Positions 1 through 9,319 of a stretch of 64,000 nucleotides of DNA are shown here, piece by piece. The DNA is from CANLBN01 sp965230205. GTDB lineage: Bacteria; Pseudomonadota; Gammaproteobacteria; Pseudomonadales; Cellvibrionaceae. Location of the stretch: the NCBI GenBank assembly GCA_965230205.1, contig OZ245996.1, positions 3,224,001 to 3,288,000 of the forward strand. The letters run 5' to 3'. The notes beneath the pieces are model-generated. The model ran no database searches, was not told the DNA's origin, and saw only the letters and a list, made by a program, of their open reading frames with translations. Position numbers and translations under genes: made by a program. Within the stretch, counting starts at the first letter, position 1. Each line of letters opens with the position of its first letter.

Positions 1-2
1 CG

Positions 3-1235
3 TCTGTGTTAGTTGACACTATGATTATTAATGCTCTAAAAATATTGAGTGATTGTTTTACTCTTATTGCCGTTGTTGCCGTTATGTTTTTCGTTTCGCC
101 GATGGTATCGCTCTATTTGTTACTGTCTTTTGGTTTGGTTGGGGGGGGCATCTACATTCTATTAGCCTCTCCAGTTAAACGATGGAGCACTATAATTGTG
201 AAGTTGACCACAAAATTAAATCAGCTGGGAGATTACTTTTTGTTTGCGCAGCGTGAAATTAGAGTCAATTCGTTGAGCAATGAAGCGCTAAATGCCCAAA
301 GCAATATCTATAAAGGTATCTCTCAAGTCCAAACAAAAATTCGATTTACCCAAGTTTTCCCCCGTTTTGTAATAGAGTTTTTATTTTTTGGTGCTATTGC
401 TCTTTCTTTGCTAATTTCAAAGTCTGAAGGGAATGTTGATGTTAATATAAATGATTTAGCATTACTGTCTTTTTTTATCCTCTGTGGTATGAGGATTATG
501 CCAATTTGTAATCAGATGTTGATTTGCTTGAATGGAATTCGTGCAGGGAAAGGTGCATCTACTCAGATATTTAATGATATTGAATATCTTGGTACAGATA
601 ACTCTCCTCCTAGACAGCATTTATCCGTTGGTGGGGACAATCAATTGATATCAGCATCAGGTATTAGCTATAAATATGCCGGTCATGATAATGTGATCAA
701 TGATCTCAATTTGCTTGTTTCAAGAGGTGATGTTGTACTGCTTGAAGGGAAGTCTGGAACAGGCAAGTCTACGGCTATAGATTTACTTCTCGGGCTAAGA
801 GAAGCAAGTAATGGCACTATCACTGTGGCTCCTAACATAACTACCTTTTTTGTGAGCCAACACCCTTTTATGCCTGAGGGTACAACTTGGGACTATTTTA
901 GTTTGGTGTCCCCAAATGTGTGTTGGAATAAAGTTGAAAAATATATGGAAGAGGCCGGTTTATCTGCAGTATTAACAGATAAGCAATATTACCTTGGAGA
1001 GGGTGGAGTTAACCTGTCTGGAGGTCAGAAGCAATTGTTCGCGTTAATAGCAAGTATTTTGCGAGGAGACGATCTAGTGGTTTTTGATGAAACCACATCG
1101 GGGCTGGATACTGAGTCAGAAAAGCGTTTTCTTCAGATGGTTAAAAAATATTTATATAATTCCGGGGTGATTTTTATTAGTCATAAGCCAGCTGTTAGCG
1201 CAATATCAAATAAAATTATTAATTTCCCTTTATAA
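3..1235 (+). CDS. ABC transporter permease-ATPase, flippase-like (5' partial)
   Basis: The reading frame is open to the window edge, so the N-terminus is missing. What remains is the later membrane segments of a type I exporter (hydrophobic stretches around residues 5-60 and 120-170) followed by an ATPase domain. The ATPase has Walker A GKSGTGKST near residue 248, signature LSGGQKQ, Walker B LVVFDE and a switch His in FISHKP. This half-transporter layout matches lipid-linked oligosaccharide flippases of the PglK/MsbA type. As the first visible gene of a polysaccharide operon it probably exports the glycan or its lipid-linked precursor; the substrate is inferred from context only. A complete family member would be roughly 550-600 aa. 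Confidence 0.85.
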   Translation, partial: SVLVDTMIINALKILSDCFTLIAVVAVMFFVSPMVSLYLLLSFGLVGGGIYILLASPVKRWSTIIVKLTTKLNQLGDYFLFAQREIRVNSLSNEALNAQSNIYKGISQVQTKIRFTQVFPRFVIEFLFFGAIALSLLISKSEGNVDVNINDLALLSFFILCGMRIMPICNQMLICLNGIRAGKGASTQIFNDIEYLGTDNSPPRQHLSVGGDNQLISASGISYKYAGHDNVINDLNLLVSRGDVVLLEGKSGTGKSTAIDLLLGLREASNGTITVAPNITTFFVSQHPFMPEGTTWDYFSLVSPNVCWNKVEKYMEEAGLSAVLTDKQYYLGEGGVNLSGGQKQLFALIASILRGDDLVVFDETTSGLDTESEKRFLQMVKKYLYNSGVIFISHKPAVSAISNKIINFPL

Positions 1236-1247
1236 AAAGTATAGAAT

Positions 1248-2180
1248 ATGAAACATATATTGATTGTTGGTGGTGGCCCGATTGGAAAAGAATATTACTC
1301 TATTTTTTCAGAGCTTGGGTGTAAAGTTGTTATATTAAGTAAAGAGACTGATGTTTCTGATTTTAATGTTTATAATCAAAAATCATATGAATTAAGTTCA
1401 GGGTATTTATCTTCTTTTGATGGGATAGTTATTGCTATTCAGCCAGAAAAAACTTCCTCAGTTTTGATTGATTTGCTGCGAAGGACTTCGAGCCCTATTT
1501 TGGTTGAGAAACCTGTTGCTTTAAACGGCTGCGAATTGAAAGAAATTTCAAAGATCCATCAAAATATTTGGTCAAGAATCTACGTGGCTTTTAATAGGCG
1601 ATTTTTTGGTTCGGTGAAATATGTCAAGGATATACTTAAAAATGATACCATATTAGGCTGTGAATTTTGTTTTACGGAAATTGAAGAGCGTGTAATTGGT
1701 TCTGAAATTGTTAGGCAAAGATGGATGCTTACAAATTCCATTCATGTTTTTGATATAGCAACTTATATTGCTGGATATCCAAAAGATATTTTAGTTATGA
1801 GGTCTGGCAAAGCAGCCTGGCATTCCGCTGGTTCAAATTTTGTTGGGGTATCACGCATAAATAATGGATATATGAATTTTAGCGCTTATTGGGGGGCAGC
1901 AGGAAACTGGGAGGTTTCTTTTATTACGCCAGAATTTAAATATATTTTGAATCCATTAGAAACAGTACAAATACAAAAAAGAGGGTCTATTAACCGTGAG
2001 AATCTTTCTCTCCCTAAGAAAATGCCTGCACATAGTTATAAGGCAGGATTTTATGAGCAGGTTGTTAGTTTTGTGAATCAGGAAAGGAGTAAATTTATAT
2101 CTATGGAAAACTATTATGCCTTGCATGATTTTATTTTTACTGTTTCTGACTATGATGAAGAGATACAAAGCCCATGTTAA
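1248..2180 (+). CDS. Gfo/Idh/MocA-family oxidoreductase
   Basis: This is a 310-aa protein with an N-terminal Rossmann glycine motif (VGGGPIG, residues 7-13) and the family's EKP motif (ILVEKPVAL, about residue 86), where Lys normally helps catalysis. Members oxidise or reduce sugars with NAD(P). Starting 12 bp after the ABC gene and overlapping the dioxygenase gene downstream, it probably modifies a nucleotide sugar for the surface glycan. The N-terminal part is a little shorter than in typical 340-360 aa members. The exact substrate cannot be read from sequence. Confidence 0.75.
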   Translation: MKHILIVGGGPIGKEYYSIFSELGCKVVILSKETDVSDFNVYNQKSYELSSGYLSSFDGIVIAIQPEKTSSVLIDLLRRTSSPILVEKPVALNGCELKEISKIHQNIWSRIYVAFNRRFFGSVKYVKDILKNDTILGCEFCFTEIEERVIGSEIVRQRWMLTNSIHVFDIATYIAGYPKDILVMRSGKAAWHSAGSNFVGVSRINNGYMNFSAYWGAAGNWEVSFITPEFKYILNPLETVQIQKRGSINRENLSLPKKMPAHSYKAGFYEQVVSFVNQERSKFISMENYYALHDFIFTVSDYDEEIQSPC

Positions 2181-3004
2181 TTGATAAATTCCTTTCCAAA
2201 ATACGTTGGTGGGTTGATAGCAACCCCGCCGATTATGATATAAATTTAGATAAAACTTGTGAATTTATTACTGCTGGTGAACAGCCTGATATAGAAGTAT
2301 TTCGTTCATATGGTATTGTTGTTGTTAATGGTTTAATTTCTGCTGGAACTTTGAATGAATGGTCAGATACTATTGAGAAATTTGTAAAAATAAATAAATA
2401 TAAAAAAAATATAGCTAGAGAAGATTACTGGATGGCGTCAATTAGCGATATCCCAGAATTGTATAATGTGGTTTATAACGATAACGTAATAGGAATTGTG
2501 GAGGCTTTGATCGGTAAGGAACGGAAGTTTGTTGGGCATGATTCAGTCACTATTAACTATTCAGTCCCTGGGCATCATGATGATCAAAATACGCATAAAG
2601 ATAAATACACATTTGAAGAATATCCCGATAATTTTTCTACAATAAGAACTCTTTGTTATGTGGGTGGAAAGCATTCTGCGCCTCAACGGTTTGGCTTTGT
2701 GCCTGCCTCACATCAAAGAAAAGGTTTTGGTATCGATTATAATTTTTCGAAAAAGAATACAGTGTGGGTAGAGGTTTCTCATGGGACAATGATTTTTTTT
2801 GATCCCAGATTGGTTCATACAGCATCGCCATTAACTCATACTAAGAAGATGATTGTTGGAACATACGACCTGGAGAGTGAATATACAAAAAATATTTTTT
2901 TTCATACAGCTATTAATAGAAAACAGGGAGCTAGGCCTGAAAATAAAGATTTTTGGGCTGAGTTGGAAAAATATGATTTGAAACCTAGTTTTTTAAATGA
3001 TTAA
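2174..3004 (+). CDS. Phytanoyl-CoA dioxygenase (PhyH)-like Fe(II)/2-oxoglutarate oxygenase
   Basis: This is a 276-aa protein resembling the PhyH superfamily. An HxD pair is visible in NTHKDKY (about residue 141) and a distal His in RLVHTASP (about residue 214), giving the expected 2-His-1-carboxylate iron site. The double-stranded beta-helix core is suggested by the spacing. It overlaps the upstream oxidoreductase stop by 7 bp and the next gene by 8 bp, so translation is probably coupled. In a polysaccharide operon it could hydroxylate a sugar or lipid carrier; that role is inference. Confidence 0.7.
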   Translation: MLIDKFLSKIRWWVDSNPADYDINLDKTCEFITAGEQPDIEVFRSYGIVVVNGLISAGTLNEWSDTIEKFVKINKYKKNIAREDYWMASISDIPELYNVVYNDNVIGIVEALIGKERKFVGHDSVTINYSVPGHHDDQNTHKDKYTFEEYPDNFSTIRTLCYVGGKHSAPQRFGFVPASHQRKGFGIDYNFSKKNTVWVEVSHGTMIFFDPRLVHTASPLTHTKKMIVGTYDLESEYTKNIFFHTAINRKQGARPENKDFWAELEKYDLKPSFLND

Positions 3005-4148
3005 TATTATAATTGATAGTCATATTGGCGAGCTTTATTTGATTAGTCCTATGCTTCATAAGTGGCATATTGATGGCGAATTAAAAAACATTTCAACTAT
3101 AAATGTCATCTCTTTGAGTCAAAGGCATACAGAAGCTTCTATAAGAAAAGAATTGTTCTGGGCCAATGATATATATGATTTTAATGTGTTTGAGTTTGAC
3201 GTGGTAAACTCTAATTTAGGAAGGTTTTCTAAGTTTAAAAAGGCGATTAATTTTTTTCATTTTATTTTTTGTGTTTTTTTTAAGCGAAATGCAAATATTA
3301 ATTTTTTGCCATATGATCAGAAAAATTATTTTTATAGTTTAGTATTAGCTATTTTGCACGGGCGTAATTTTGCAGTGCCTCATACAACCGGTCCGGAGGT
3401 GTATAATCAGGAGGTGTTGGTAGAGTCAAAACATAAAAGAAAAAGAAAACCGCTCCCTGTATTGATTCAAGATAAAAAATCTAAAACCTATTTTAAAATG
3501 TTGGGGTTTGAAAAACAAATACCTGTTGGAGCTTACCATTCCCTTAATTCTTTTTATATTGATTTAGAAAGAACTTATAATAATATTTCCCCTAAAAAAA
3601 ATATTGAGGTAGTTTTGTTTTCTTTAGGAGTAAATAAGAATATGTTTTCTATGGATGAATGGGTTGATACACATTATTCTATTTTTAATTTTTTTAGTTC
3701 GAAATCAAATAATATTGATTTTTTAGTTAAGTTACACCCATCTCAAAATAAAAACCAGTTTTTACAAACTTTTAATGAATTCAATAATTTAATAAAAGTT
3801 GTTGATGTTCACCCTGAGTTTCTATCACATAGGTGTGATATGTTTATTAGTATTATGACTTCGGCTGCTCATCATGCAATAAATAAAGAAAAAGTGGTGG
3901 CGAATTTTGGGTTGCCTGCTTTAAGAGAATCTGTACGTAATTTTGGTAATGACCCCTATCCATATAAACTATTTAATATCCCTGAGCTTACCACAAGTGA
4001 GGGGTTGCAAGCGTGGTTTGATCAAGGCTTGCTAAAGGTAAATGATAAGCAGCATTGTAATAATAAAACTTCTTCAAGAGTATCTTCCTTGCGTGAGATT
4101 TGTGATGAGTATGATCGCCTTTGCTTAGGTTCTAGATCTAATGCATGA
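2997..4148 (+). CDS. Probable GT-B-like polysaccharide biosynthesis protein
   Basis: This 383-aa protein has no family I can name with certainty. It has a C-terminal half with VKLHPSQ (about residue 249) followed by a D-x-FIS-x-MTSAAHHA segment. That combination resembles the HP and SS motifs of GT-B glycosyltransferases related to KpsS, CDP-glycerol transferases and sialyltransferases. No signal peptide is visible and the protein looks soluble. It overlaps both neighbours (2174-3004 and 4141-5286) by 8 bp, marking it as part of the same translationally coupled operon. Transferase activity is inferred. Confidence 0.5.
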   Translation: MINIIIDSHIGELYLISPMLHKWHIDGELKNISTINVISLSQRHTEASIRKELFWANDIYDFNVFEFDVVNSNLGRFSKFKKAINFFHFIFCVFFKRNANINFLPYDQKNYFYSLVLAILHGRNFAVPHTTGPEVYNQEVLVESKHKRKRKPLPVLIQDKKSKTYFKMLGFEKQIPVGAYHSLNSFYIDLERTYNNISPKKNIEVVLFSLGVNKNMFSMDEWVDTHYSIFNFFSSKSNNIDFLVKLHPSQNKNQFLQTFNEFNNLIKVVDVHPEFLSHRCDMFISIMTSAAHHAINKEKVVANFGLPALRESVRNFGNDPYPYKLFNIPELTTSEGLQAWFDQGLLKVNDKQHCNNKTSSRVSSLREICDEYDRLCLGSRSNA

Positions 4149-5286
4149 ATCACAGATGCTTAATAAAAGTAAGTGCTCTTCGATTAGCTTTCTTCTTTGG
4201 GCTTCAATAATTTTTCAAATTTTCTCTGGGTTGGGCTGGATAGCGCTATACCCTTACGCTGGATATGTACAGCTTGTATCTATTTTGATTTTTATTATAT
4301 TGTATATAAATCAGCTTGGTTGGGCTCTTCTCGTTTTGTCGCTTGTTCTTGTTTGGTCATTATTGCCTCGTGAATATGGATGGCCTAATACAGCACAGTT
4401 TTTATCGCTGATATCTTTTGTTTTATTATCTTCTCTGAATAGGGGGTTTTTATCAAAAGTTCATGCTTCTTTTGCAAAAATTCTTTGTTTTCTTTGCTGT
4501 ATGTCTCTTTTATTTATGGTGCTAGTTCGATTTGACCTTTTGAGGAAAGGTATATACATAGATTTAGATCCTCAGTTCTTTCATTTAAATTGGCCATTTT
4601 ATTTAGAAAGAATAAATATTTCGAAAGGGATAGCTTCTGAGTTTTTTTTATTTTCGAGTCGTTTTCACGGTCCTTTTTTTGAGCCTGGATTACTTGGTGT
4701 GGTTATTGGTATTTGTCTTTTCTCCAATGTTTCGGTGAGAATTAAGTTGGCTTTATGTTTTTTTGGTCTTATAACCTTTTCCATGGCTTTTTTTGCTATT
4801 TTTATTATCAAGATACTTGAAGTTTCTATTGTGAAGAAGCAATTTGGTTTGATTCTTTTTTTAGGTTTAATTTGTATGGTTGCTTACAGTGCTCTTCCTA
4901 AAGAAGGGTTTGCATATAAGTCTACATTTGGAAGAGTTTTACAAAGTGGTGATAAAGTGCTTGATACGAGAAGATCTGTTTATGAAAGTGAGCAGATACG
5001 TTTGGTAAACGAAACTCTAAATAAAGAAAATTTTTCTACTTTTTTTGGTTTAGGCTGGGATATTCCTGGCTCTGGGGGGAGCTATCGAGTGTGGTTGGCG
5101 AGTGTTGGCATCATTGGTTTTTTTGTTTCTATTTTTTATTTTTTGCTTAATGCCATTAGTAATCTGGGGTTTCTAACTATTTGCTTTTTTTCGAGAATTT
5201 CTTTGTTATTCATGCTTTGTTATCTTTTTGGTAACTGGGCAGCACCTTTCTTTTTATTTATTTTTGATAAGGAGAGGAGAGTATGA
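4141..5286 (+). CDS. O-antigen polymerase-like (Wzy) polytopic membrane protein
   Basis: This is a 381-aa, very hydrophobic protein with about ten predicted membrane segments and a larger hydrophilic loop (about residues 250-305, containing FGRVLQSGDKVLDTRRSVYES and a glycine-rich GLGWDIPGSGG). Wzy polymerases share this topology but little sequence, so the call rests on topology, the loop and the operon. The likely role is polymerising repeat units at the periplasmic face, with chain length set by the Wzz-like protein at 10191-11330. It overlaps its neighbours by a few bases at both ends. Confidence 0.6.
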   Translation: MHESQMLNKSKCSSISFLLWASIIFQIFSGLGWIALYPYAGYVQLVSILIFIILYINQLGWALLVLSLVLVWSLLPREYGWPNTAQFLSLISFVLLSSLNRGFLSKVHASFAKILCFLCCMSLLFMVLVRFDLLRKGIYIDLDPQFFHLNWPFYLERINISKGIASEFFLFSSRFHGPFFEPGLLGVVIGICLFSNVSVRIKLALCFFGLITFSMAFFAIFIIKILEVSIVKKQFGLILFLGLICMVAYSALPKEGFAYKSTFGRVLQSGDKVLDTRRSVYESEQIRLVNETLNKENFSTFFGLGWDIPGSGGSYRVWLASVGIIGFFVSIFYFLLNAISNLGFLTICFFSRISLLFMLCYLFGNWAAPFFLFIFDKERRV

Positions 5287-6173
5287 GGTTAGCGTTTAAT
5301 GGTTTGTGTTGTCTGCTTTTTGATCTTTTTCGCTGTCCTGTTCAATTTTTTCTAAACTTATTTTCTAGTCGTTTTTTTACCTCGCCGATGCATAGCGTTC
5401 GTGATATTGACTTCTCTAACTCGGAGGATCTAAGCCTAGGTATAGTTATACATCACTATGCTCCATATGGAATGTCTTTTAAGAAAAAGATGTCTTGTAA
5501 TGTATATGATGTAGGCTTGGGTCATTTGTTGGGGCAGGTAAATCAATGCGCTTATCCGTCCATATGTTATGTTGCGGATGGGAGTGAAAGTTATATACAA
5601 TCACTTTCAAGACAGTTTGAGCGGATTCGATTCGTGCCTATTACAGGCAAGTATTTTGATTTTCTTTCTTATTTTTCCGGAGCAAGCTTTTTTCAAAAAA
5701 AATTACAACCAAATTATATCGCTTTTTTTAATGATAATATTCAGGAGAATTCAGATCTTGAAAGCTTTATTGATTTTTCTGTATCTGCTTTAGAAAATAA
5801 TAAAAAATGCGCCTTGGTTGGTCGAGGCTCTAATACTTATTTAACTCAATCATTATTTAAAAAGTCGTTTTCTCCACATGTGCAGACATTTGCTTGGGTA
5901 ACAAGGTCTAGCTTTTTTTACGAATTTTCAAAGACGCGTTCAGCTTGGCTCGGCTCAGCATTTCCCAATTTTTTTTTAAAGCAGCTGGTGTGTAGATTAT
6001 TAGAACAGGGCTATAGTCAATGGTTGTTGTCTAGAGGTAATAGTATTATTGTTAAGCAAGAGGATATAATTGTTAATTACTATCGGAGGTCAAGATGGTT
6101 TGATACTTCTGTCGATTGGCTTGGGATTCATGGAGATAGTCGATTTAAAGAGAAAAACCCTTTTCAATTATAA
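5283..6173 (+). CDS. Unassigned protein of polysaccharide operon
   Basis: This 296-aa protein is not recognised. A hydrophobic N-terminus (about residues 5-30) may act as a membrane anchor. The middle contains IAFFNDNI and a stretch KCALVGRGSN-x-YLTQS, and an aromatic-rich C-terminus follows. Its start overlaps the Wzy-like stop (GTATGAGG), so it is translated from the same message. A glycosyltransferase-like or stealth-type role is possible from position alone. Codon use and AT-richness match the other operon genes. Confidence 0.4.
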   Translation: MRLAFNGLCCLLFDLFRCPVQFFLNLFSSRFFTSPMHSVRDIDFSNSEDLSLGIVIHHYAPYGMSFKKKMSCNVYDVGLGHLLGQVNQCAYPSICYVADGSESYIQSLSRQFERIRFVPITGKYFDFLSYFSGASFFQKKLQPNYIAFFNDNIQENSDLESFIDFSVSALENNKKCALVGRGSNTYLTQSLFKKSFSPHVQTFAWVTRSSFFYEFSKTRSAWLGSAFPNFFLKQLVCRLLEQGYSQWLLSRGNSIIVKQEDIIVNYYRRSRWFDTSVDWLGIHGDSRFKEKNPFQL

Positions 6174-6186
6174 CTTGAGTAAAATT

Positions 6187-7173
6187 ATGCTGGCTAATAC
6201 TTTCGAATTAAAAGGACCAAAAGAATTAACTATTGTAGAAAATGAAATACTACTTGATTCAACTGATTCTATACTCGCTAAAACTGCCTATACTGCTATT
6301 TCAACCGGTACAGAGCTGGCTGCTTGGCTTGGTAAGCCACCCTTGCGTCCGTCAACTATCTATCCAAGGTTGATGGGGTATTGCAATATTGCACAAATTA
6401 TAGAGGTTGGTTCTGAAGTTAGTGAATTATCTGCGGGAGATTGGATTTTAACTCACCAATCTCATAGTTCCCATTTTGGTGTAAAAGTTTGTGATGTTCT
6501 TTGTCATTTTTCTGCAATTAAGAATGAAGAGGCTAAAAGGCTCTCAACAACTTATTTATTTCACCTTGGATATGCTGCTTTACTGAAAGGAAAATTTTTC
6601 CCAGGTTGTCGTGTTGCTATTATTGGTTTGGGGGTTTTAGGCTATACGTCTGCAAGCTTAGTTAATTGCTTCGGTGGTAAAGCGACGGTTTTTTCTGGTA
6701 AAGCCAATTCGTTTGATTTTTTGGATGGAAAAGGTTTTATAGTTAAATCTAAAGAAAGTGTAAGTGATCATGAAAAAGTCTTCGATTTGGTTATTAATAC
6801 ATCAGATAGTTGGGATGACTATTTAGCTTCCCTTAAGCTTTTAAGAGCAGGTGGGGTGGTTGTGCTTCTCGGCTTTCCTGGTAGAGGCTTAAATTTACCT
6901 GATTTTAATCCTATGGAATCCAGCCTCCTTTATGATAAGCAATTGACTATTACTTATGCTGGATATATGACAGAATTAGAGTTGCCCGAAATTGATGTTA
7001 GGTTTACCTTGAAGCGCAATATGCAATATTTATCAAATTTAATACTAGAGTCGAGACTGGATGTTTCTCCACTATGTTCTTTTGTTTCACCTTGGAAAGA
7101 TCTTGCTAGTGTGTATGATTTATTAAATGAGCGGCGGACTAAGAGTCTGACTGGTGTGCTTGAATGGAATTAA
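6187..7173 (+). CDS. MDR-family (zinc-type alcohol dehydrogenase-like) oxidoreductase
   Basis: This 328-aa protein starts with an AISTGTELA motif near residue 39. It has a Rossmann fold around GCRVAIIGLGVLGYTSA (about residue 141), typical of medium-chain dehydrogenases. The GHE catalytic-zinc motif of classical alcohol dehydrogenases is not evident. The start at 6187 is chosen because upstream in-frame starts lie inside the previous gene. It overlaps the next Gfo/Idh/MocA gene by 10 bp. In many polysaccharide loci an MDR half and a Gfo/Idh half are fused in one bi-domain oxidoreductase; here they are separate adjacent genes. Confidence 0.7.
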   Translation: MLANTFELKGPKELTIVENEILLDSTDSILAKTAYTAISTGTELAAWLGKPPLRPSTIYPRLMGYCNIAQIIEVGSEVSELSAGDWILTHQSHSSHFGVKVCDVLCHFSAIKNEEAKRLSTTYLFHLGYAALLKGKFFPGCRVAIIGLGVLGYTSASLVNCFGGKATVFSGKANSFDFLDGKGFIVKSKESVSDHEKVFDLVINTSDSWDDYLASLKLLRAGGVVVLLGFPGRGLNLPDFNPMESSLLYDKQLTITYAGYMTELELPEIDVRFTLKRNMQYLSNLILESRLDVSPLCSFVSPWKDLASVYDLLNERRTKSLTGVLEWN

Positions 7174-8240
7174 AAGGGGCTGTCATAGGTTGTGGACGAA
7201 TGGGGGCTAAAAGCTCAACTCGTCTTGAAGGTATTGTGCCTTCAGGTTGGTTACCCATTTCCCATGCTGAAAGCATAATAAATGCTAAAAGTGTTAGTCT
7301 GGTTGCACTATCAGATATTAACCCAGTGGAATTAAACAATGCTGGCAACTTGTATAATATACAGCGGTTATATAGAGACTATACTGAGTTGCTGCTAACG
7401 GAAAGGCCAGATATTGTTTCAATAGCTACAAGAACCCCATTAAAAGATGAGATTATAAGTTCTTCTTGTAAGTCTGGTGTAAAAGGTATTTATGTTGAAA
7501 AACCTATTGCAAATAATATCGCTGATTGTAGAAAAATATTAGAATTATCATCTAAATACTCTTGTTTTTTATCTTATGGTGTAAATCGTCGTTATCACTA
7601 TATATATCGACATGCTAAAGAAATATTGAGCAGTGGCGAACTTGGAGATATGCTCGAGATAACTATTGAGTTTGGTACCGCACAATTGTTATGGACTCAC
7701 CCTCATTCTATGGATCTCCTCATTTTCTTTGCCGGGTACCCTGCTAGTATTCAATGTAATTTAGAGGAAAAATCTTTAAATTATGTAAACCCTATGATGG
7801 TTGACTCGGATCCTATAATTGAAAACGCTATTTTTTCATTTGAAAATGGACTTGTAGGTCGCATAAGTAGAGGGCAAGGAGGCGTAGTTCGAATTCTTTG
7901 CTCTGAGGGTACTTTGACAATTCATGGGGATGGGGCTTTTATTCAAGTATCAAAAAAAAGTCATGCAAATTCAGAATATTTTTTAAGTCAGAGTTATATT
8001 CATCCGCAATCCCCCCGAGGAGCAACAGTTGTTGCATTTGAAGAAATGGTTGCTGCAGTTACAGGTGAATTACAAAAGGAAGATTATTATGGGTTAATAT
8101 CCCCTAAGGATATAGAATTTGGAATGCGTATGTTGATTGGATGTCTTCATTCGCATAATAATAAGGGCCAAAAAGTTAGTATTAAAGATGTTCCCGAAAA
8201 CCTCACTGTTACTGGGCGTGTCGGAGAGCTTTGTGCTTAA
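7164..8240 (+). CDS. Gfo/Idh/MocA-family oxidoreductase
   Basis: This is a 358-aa protein of normal family length. It has an N-terminal NAD(P)-binding motif GCGRMGAKSS (residues 8-17), a DINP segment and the EKP motif in GIYVEKPIAN (about residue 112). The C-terminal alpha/beta domain includes NRRYHYIYRHAKEIL. The start codon sits inside the end of the MDR gene, so the two are likely coupled and may work on the same nucleotide sugar. It is the second oxidoreductase of this type in the operon (see 1248-2180) but is not a close copy. Confidence 0.8.
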   Translation: MELKGAVIGCGRMGAKSSTRLEGIVPSGWLPISHAESIINAKSVSLVALSDINPVELNNAGNLYNIQRLYRDYTELLLTERPDIVSIATRTPLKDEIISSSCKSGVKGIYVEKPIANNIADCRKILELSSKYSCFLSYGVNRRYHYIYRHAKEILSSGELGDMLEITIEFGTAQLLWTHPHSMDLLIFFAGYPASIQCNLEEKSLNYVNPMMVDSDPIIENAIFSFENGLVGRISRGQGGVVRILCSEGTLTIHGDGAFIQVSKKSHANSEYFLSQSYIHPQSPRGATVVAFEEMVAAVTGELQKEDYYGLISPKDIEFGMRMLIGCLHSHNNKGQKVSIKDVPENLTVTGRVGELCA

Positions 8241-8254
8241 CAGCCTATAAACTT

Positions 8255-9283
8255 ATGAAAGTAGTTGCATACGTTGAAACGAATTGGAATTTTTTATGTG
8301 CATTGTTATATGCTCAAGAAAAAAAAGTTGATGAGCTAGTTATTATTAAGGCAAGTGGTGTCTCAATAGAAAAGTATTTAAAGTCAGAATTTTATGATAT
8401 CGATCTAAAAGTAGAGGATGGCTTAATTAATACATCGGTCAATTATTTTTCTAAAATTCTTTCTCTATACAAGTTAGGTAAGAATTGCGCTAAAATTAAA
8501 AACGTAGATAAGTTCATAAAATTCACTAACTTTTCTCCGGTTGTAAAATATGTGGCTTCTCGTATTTCAAGTAAAGAGACAATATTAATTGATGATGGTT
8601 TTTTGCTATATAATGCTTATCATCCAGAGCAAAAATATAATTTAAATTCTTTGTCTAAAAAAATATTTTATTCATTACTGGGGGCAGGGATACCAAAGTT
8701 TGACTTTCTGGATTTTTCATCTGTAAATGAGGCTTATCTAGTTTATTCCGAGCAATGGAAATTGGTGGGACTTAAGAAGCGGCCCGATAAGATTTTTTGC
8801 TTTGCAGAAATCTATAGTTTGCAGAAGCTTCGTTCTTTATTAGAGAAATATTTTTCTTTCTCTAGCGAACTGAAGGAGTGGGAAAAAACTATAAATAGTG
8901 GGGTGGACCTTATATTGGGTGGCGCGTTTGTTTCCCATAATTTGCTTTCTGAAGAAAAATATAAGAAATTATTGTTAAGTTTTAATCTGCAGAATAATAG
9001 AGCAATATATAAATCGCACCCCTCTGAAGCAAAAAAACTTTTATCTTGCTTACCCTATGAATCTTTTTTATTTGGTGATATCCCGGTTGAAGTGTTCTTA
9101 GCATATTCGTTACCAAATAGAATATATGGATTTGGTAGTACAACTCAGTTTTTGGTTGATTATGAAGGTGCCAAGTGTGAAAACTATTTTGTGCTTCCTC
9201 GCTCTGTATTTAAATCGGAATTTCTTAAAGATTTTTCAATTTTTTCTTCAGATTGTTCAAAAATTGAATTTTTTGATATTTGA
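8255..9283 (+). CDS. Sialyltransferase/polysialyltransferase-like glycosyltransferase
   Basis: This 342-aa protein is read from ATG 8255 (MKVVAYVETNWNF); the GTG 24 bp upstream has no better support. In the C-terminal half YKSHPSEAKK (about residue 250) and YGFGSTTQFL (about residue 290) resemble the HP and S-S/T motifs of GT52/GT38-like sialyl- and polysialyltransferases. An early GGAFVS motif fits the donor-binding domain. Similarity is at motif level only, and no sialic-acid synthesis genes (neuA/B/C) are visible here, so the donor sugar is unknown. Confidence 0.5.
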   Translation: MKVVAYVETNWNFLCALLYAQEKKVDELVIIKASGVSIEKYLKSEFYDIDLKVEDGLINTSVNYFSKILSLYKLGKNCAKIKNVDKFIKFTNFSPVVKYVASRISSKETILIDDGFLLYNAYHPEQKYNLNSLSKKIFYSLLGAGIPKFDFLDFSSVNEAYLVYSEQWKLVGLKKRPDKIFCFAEIYSLQKLRSLLEKYFSFSSELKEWEKTINSGVDLILGGAFVSHNLLSEEKYKKLLLSFNLQNNRAIYKSHPSEAKKLLSCLPYESFLFGDIPVEVFLAYSLPNRIYGFGSTTQFLVDYEGAKCENYFVLPRSVFKSEFLKDFSIFSSDCSKIEFFDI

Positions 9284-9319
9284 TATTATTCTTTTAGATA
9301 TCTTGAGGTGGCTAAAATA

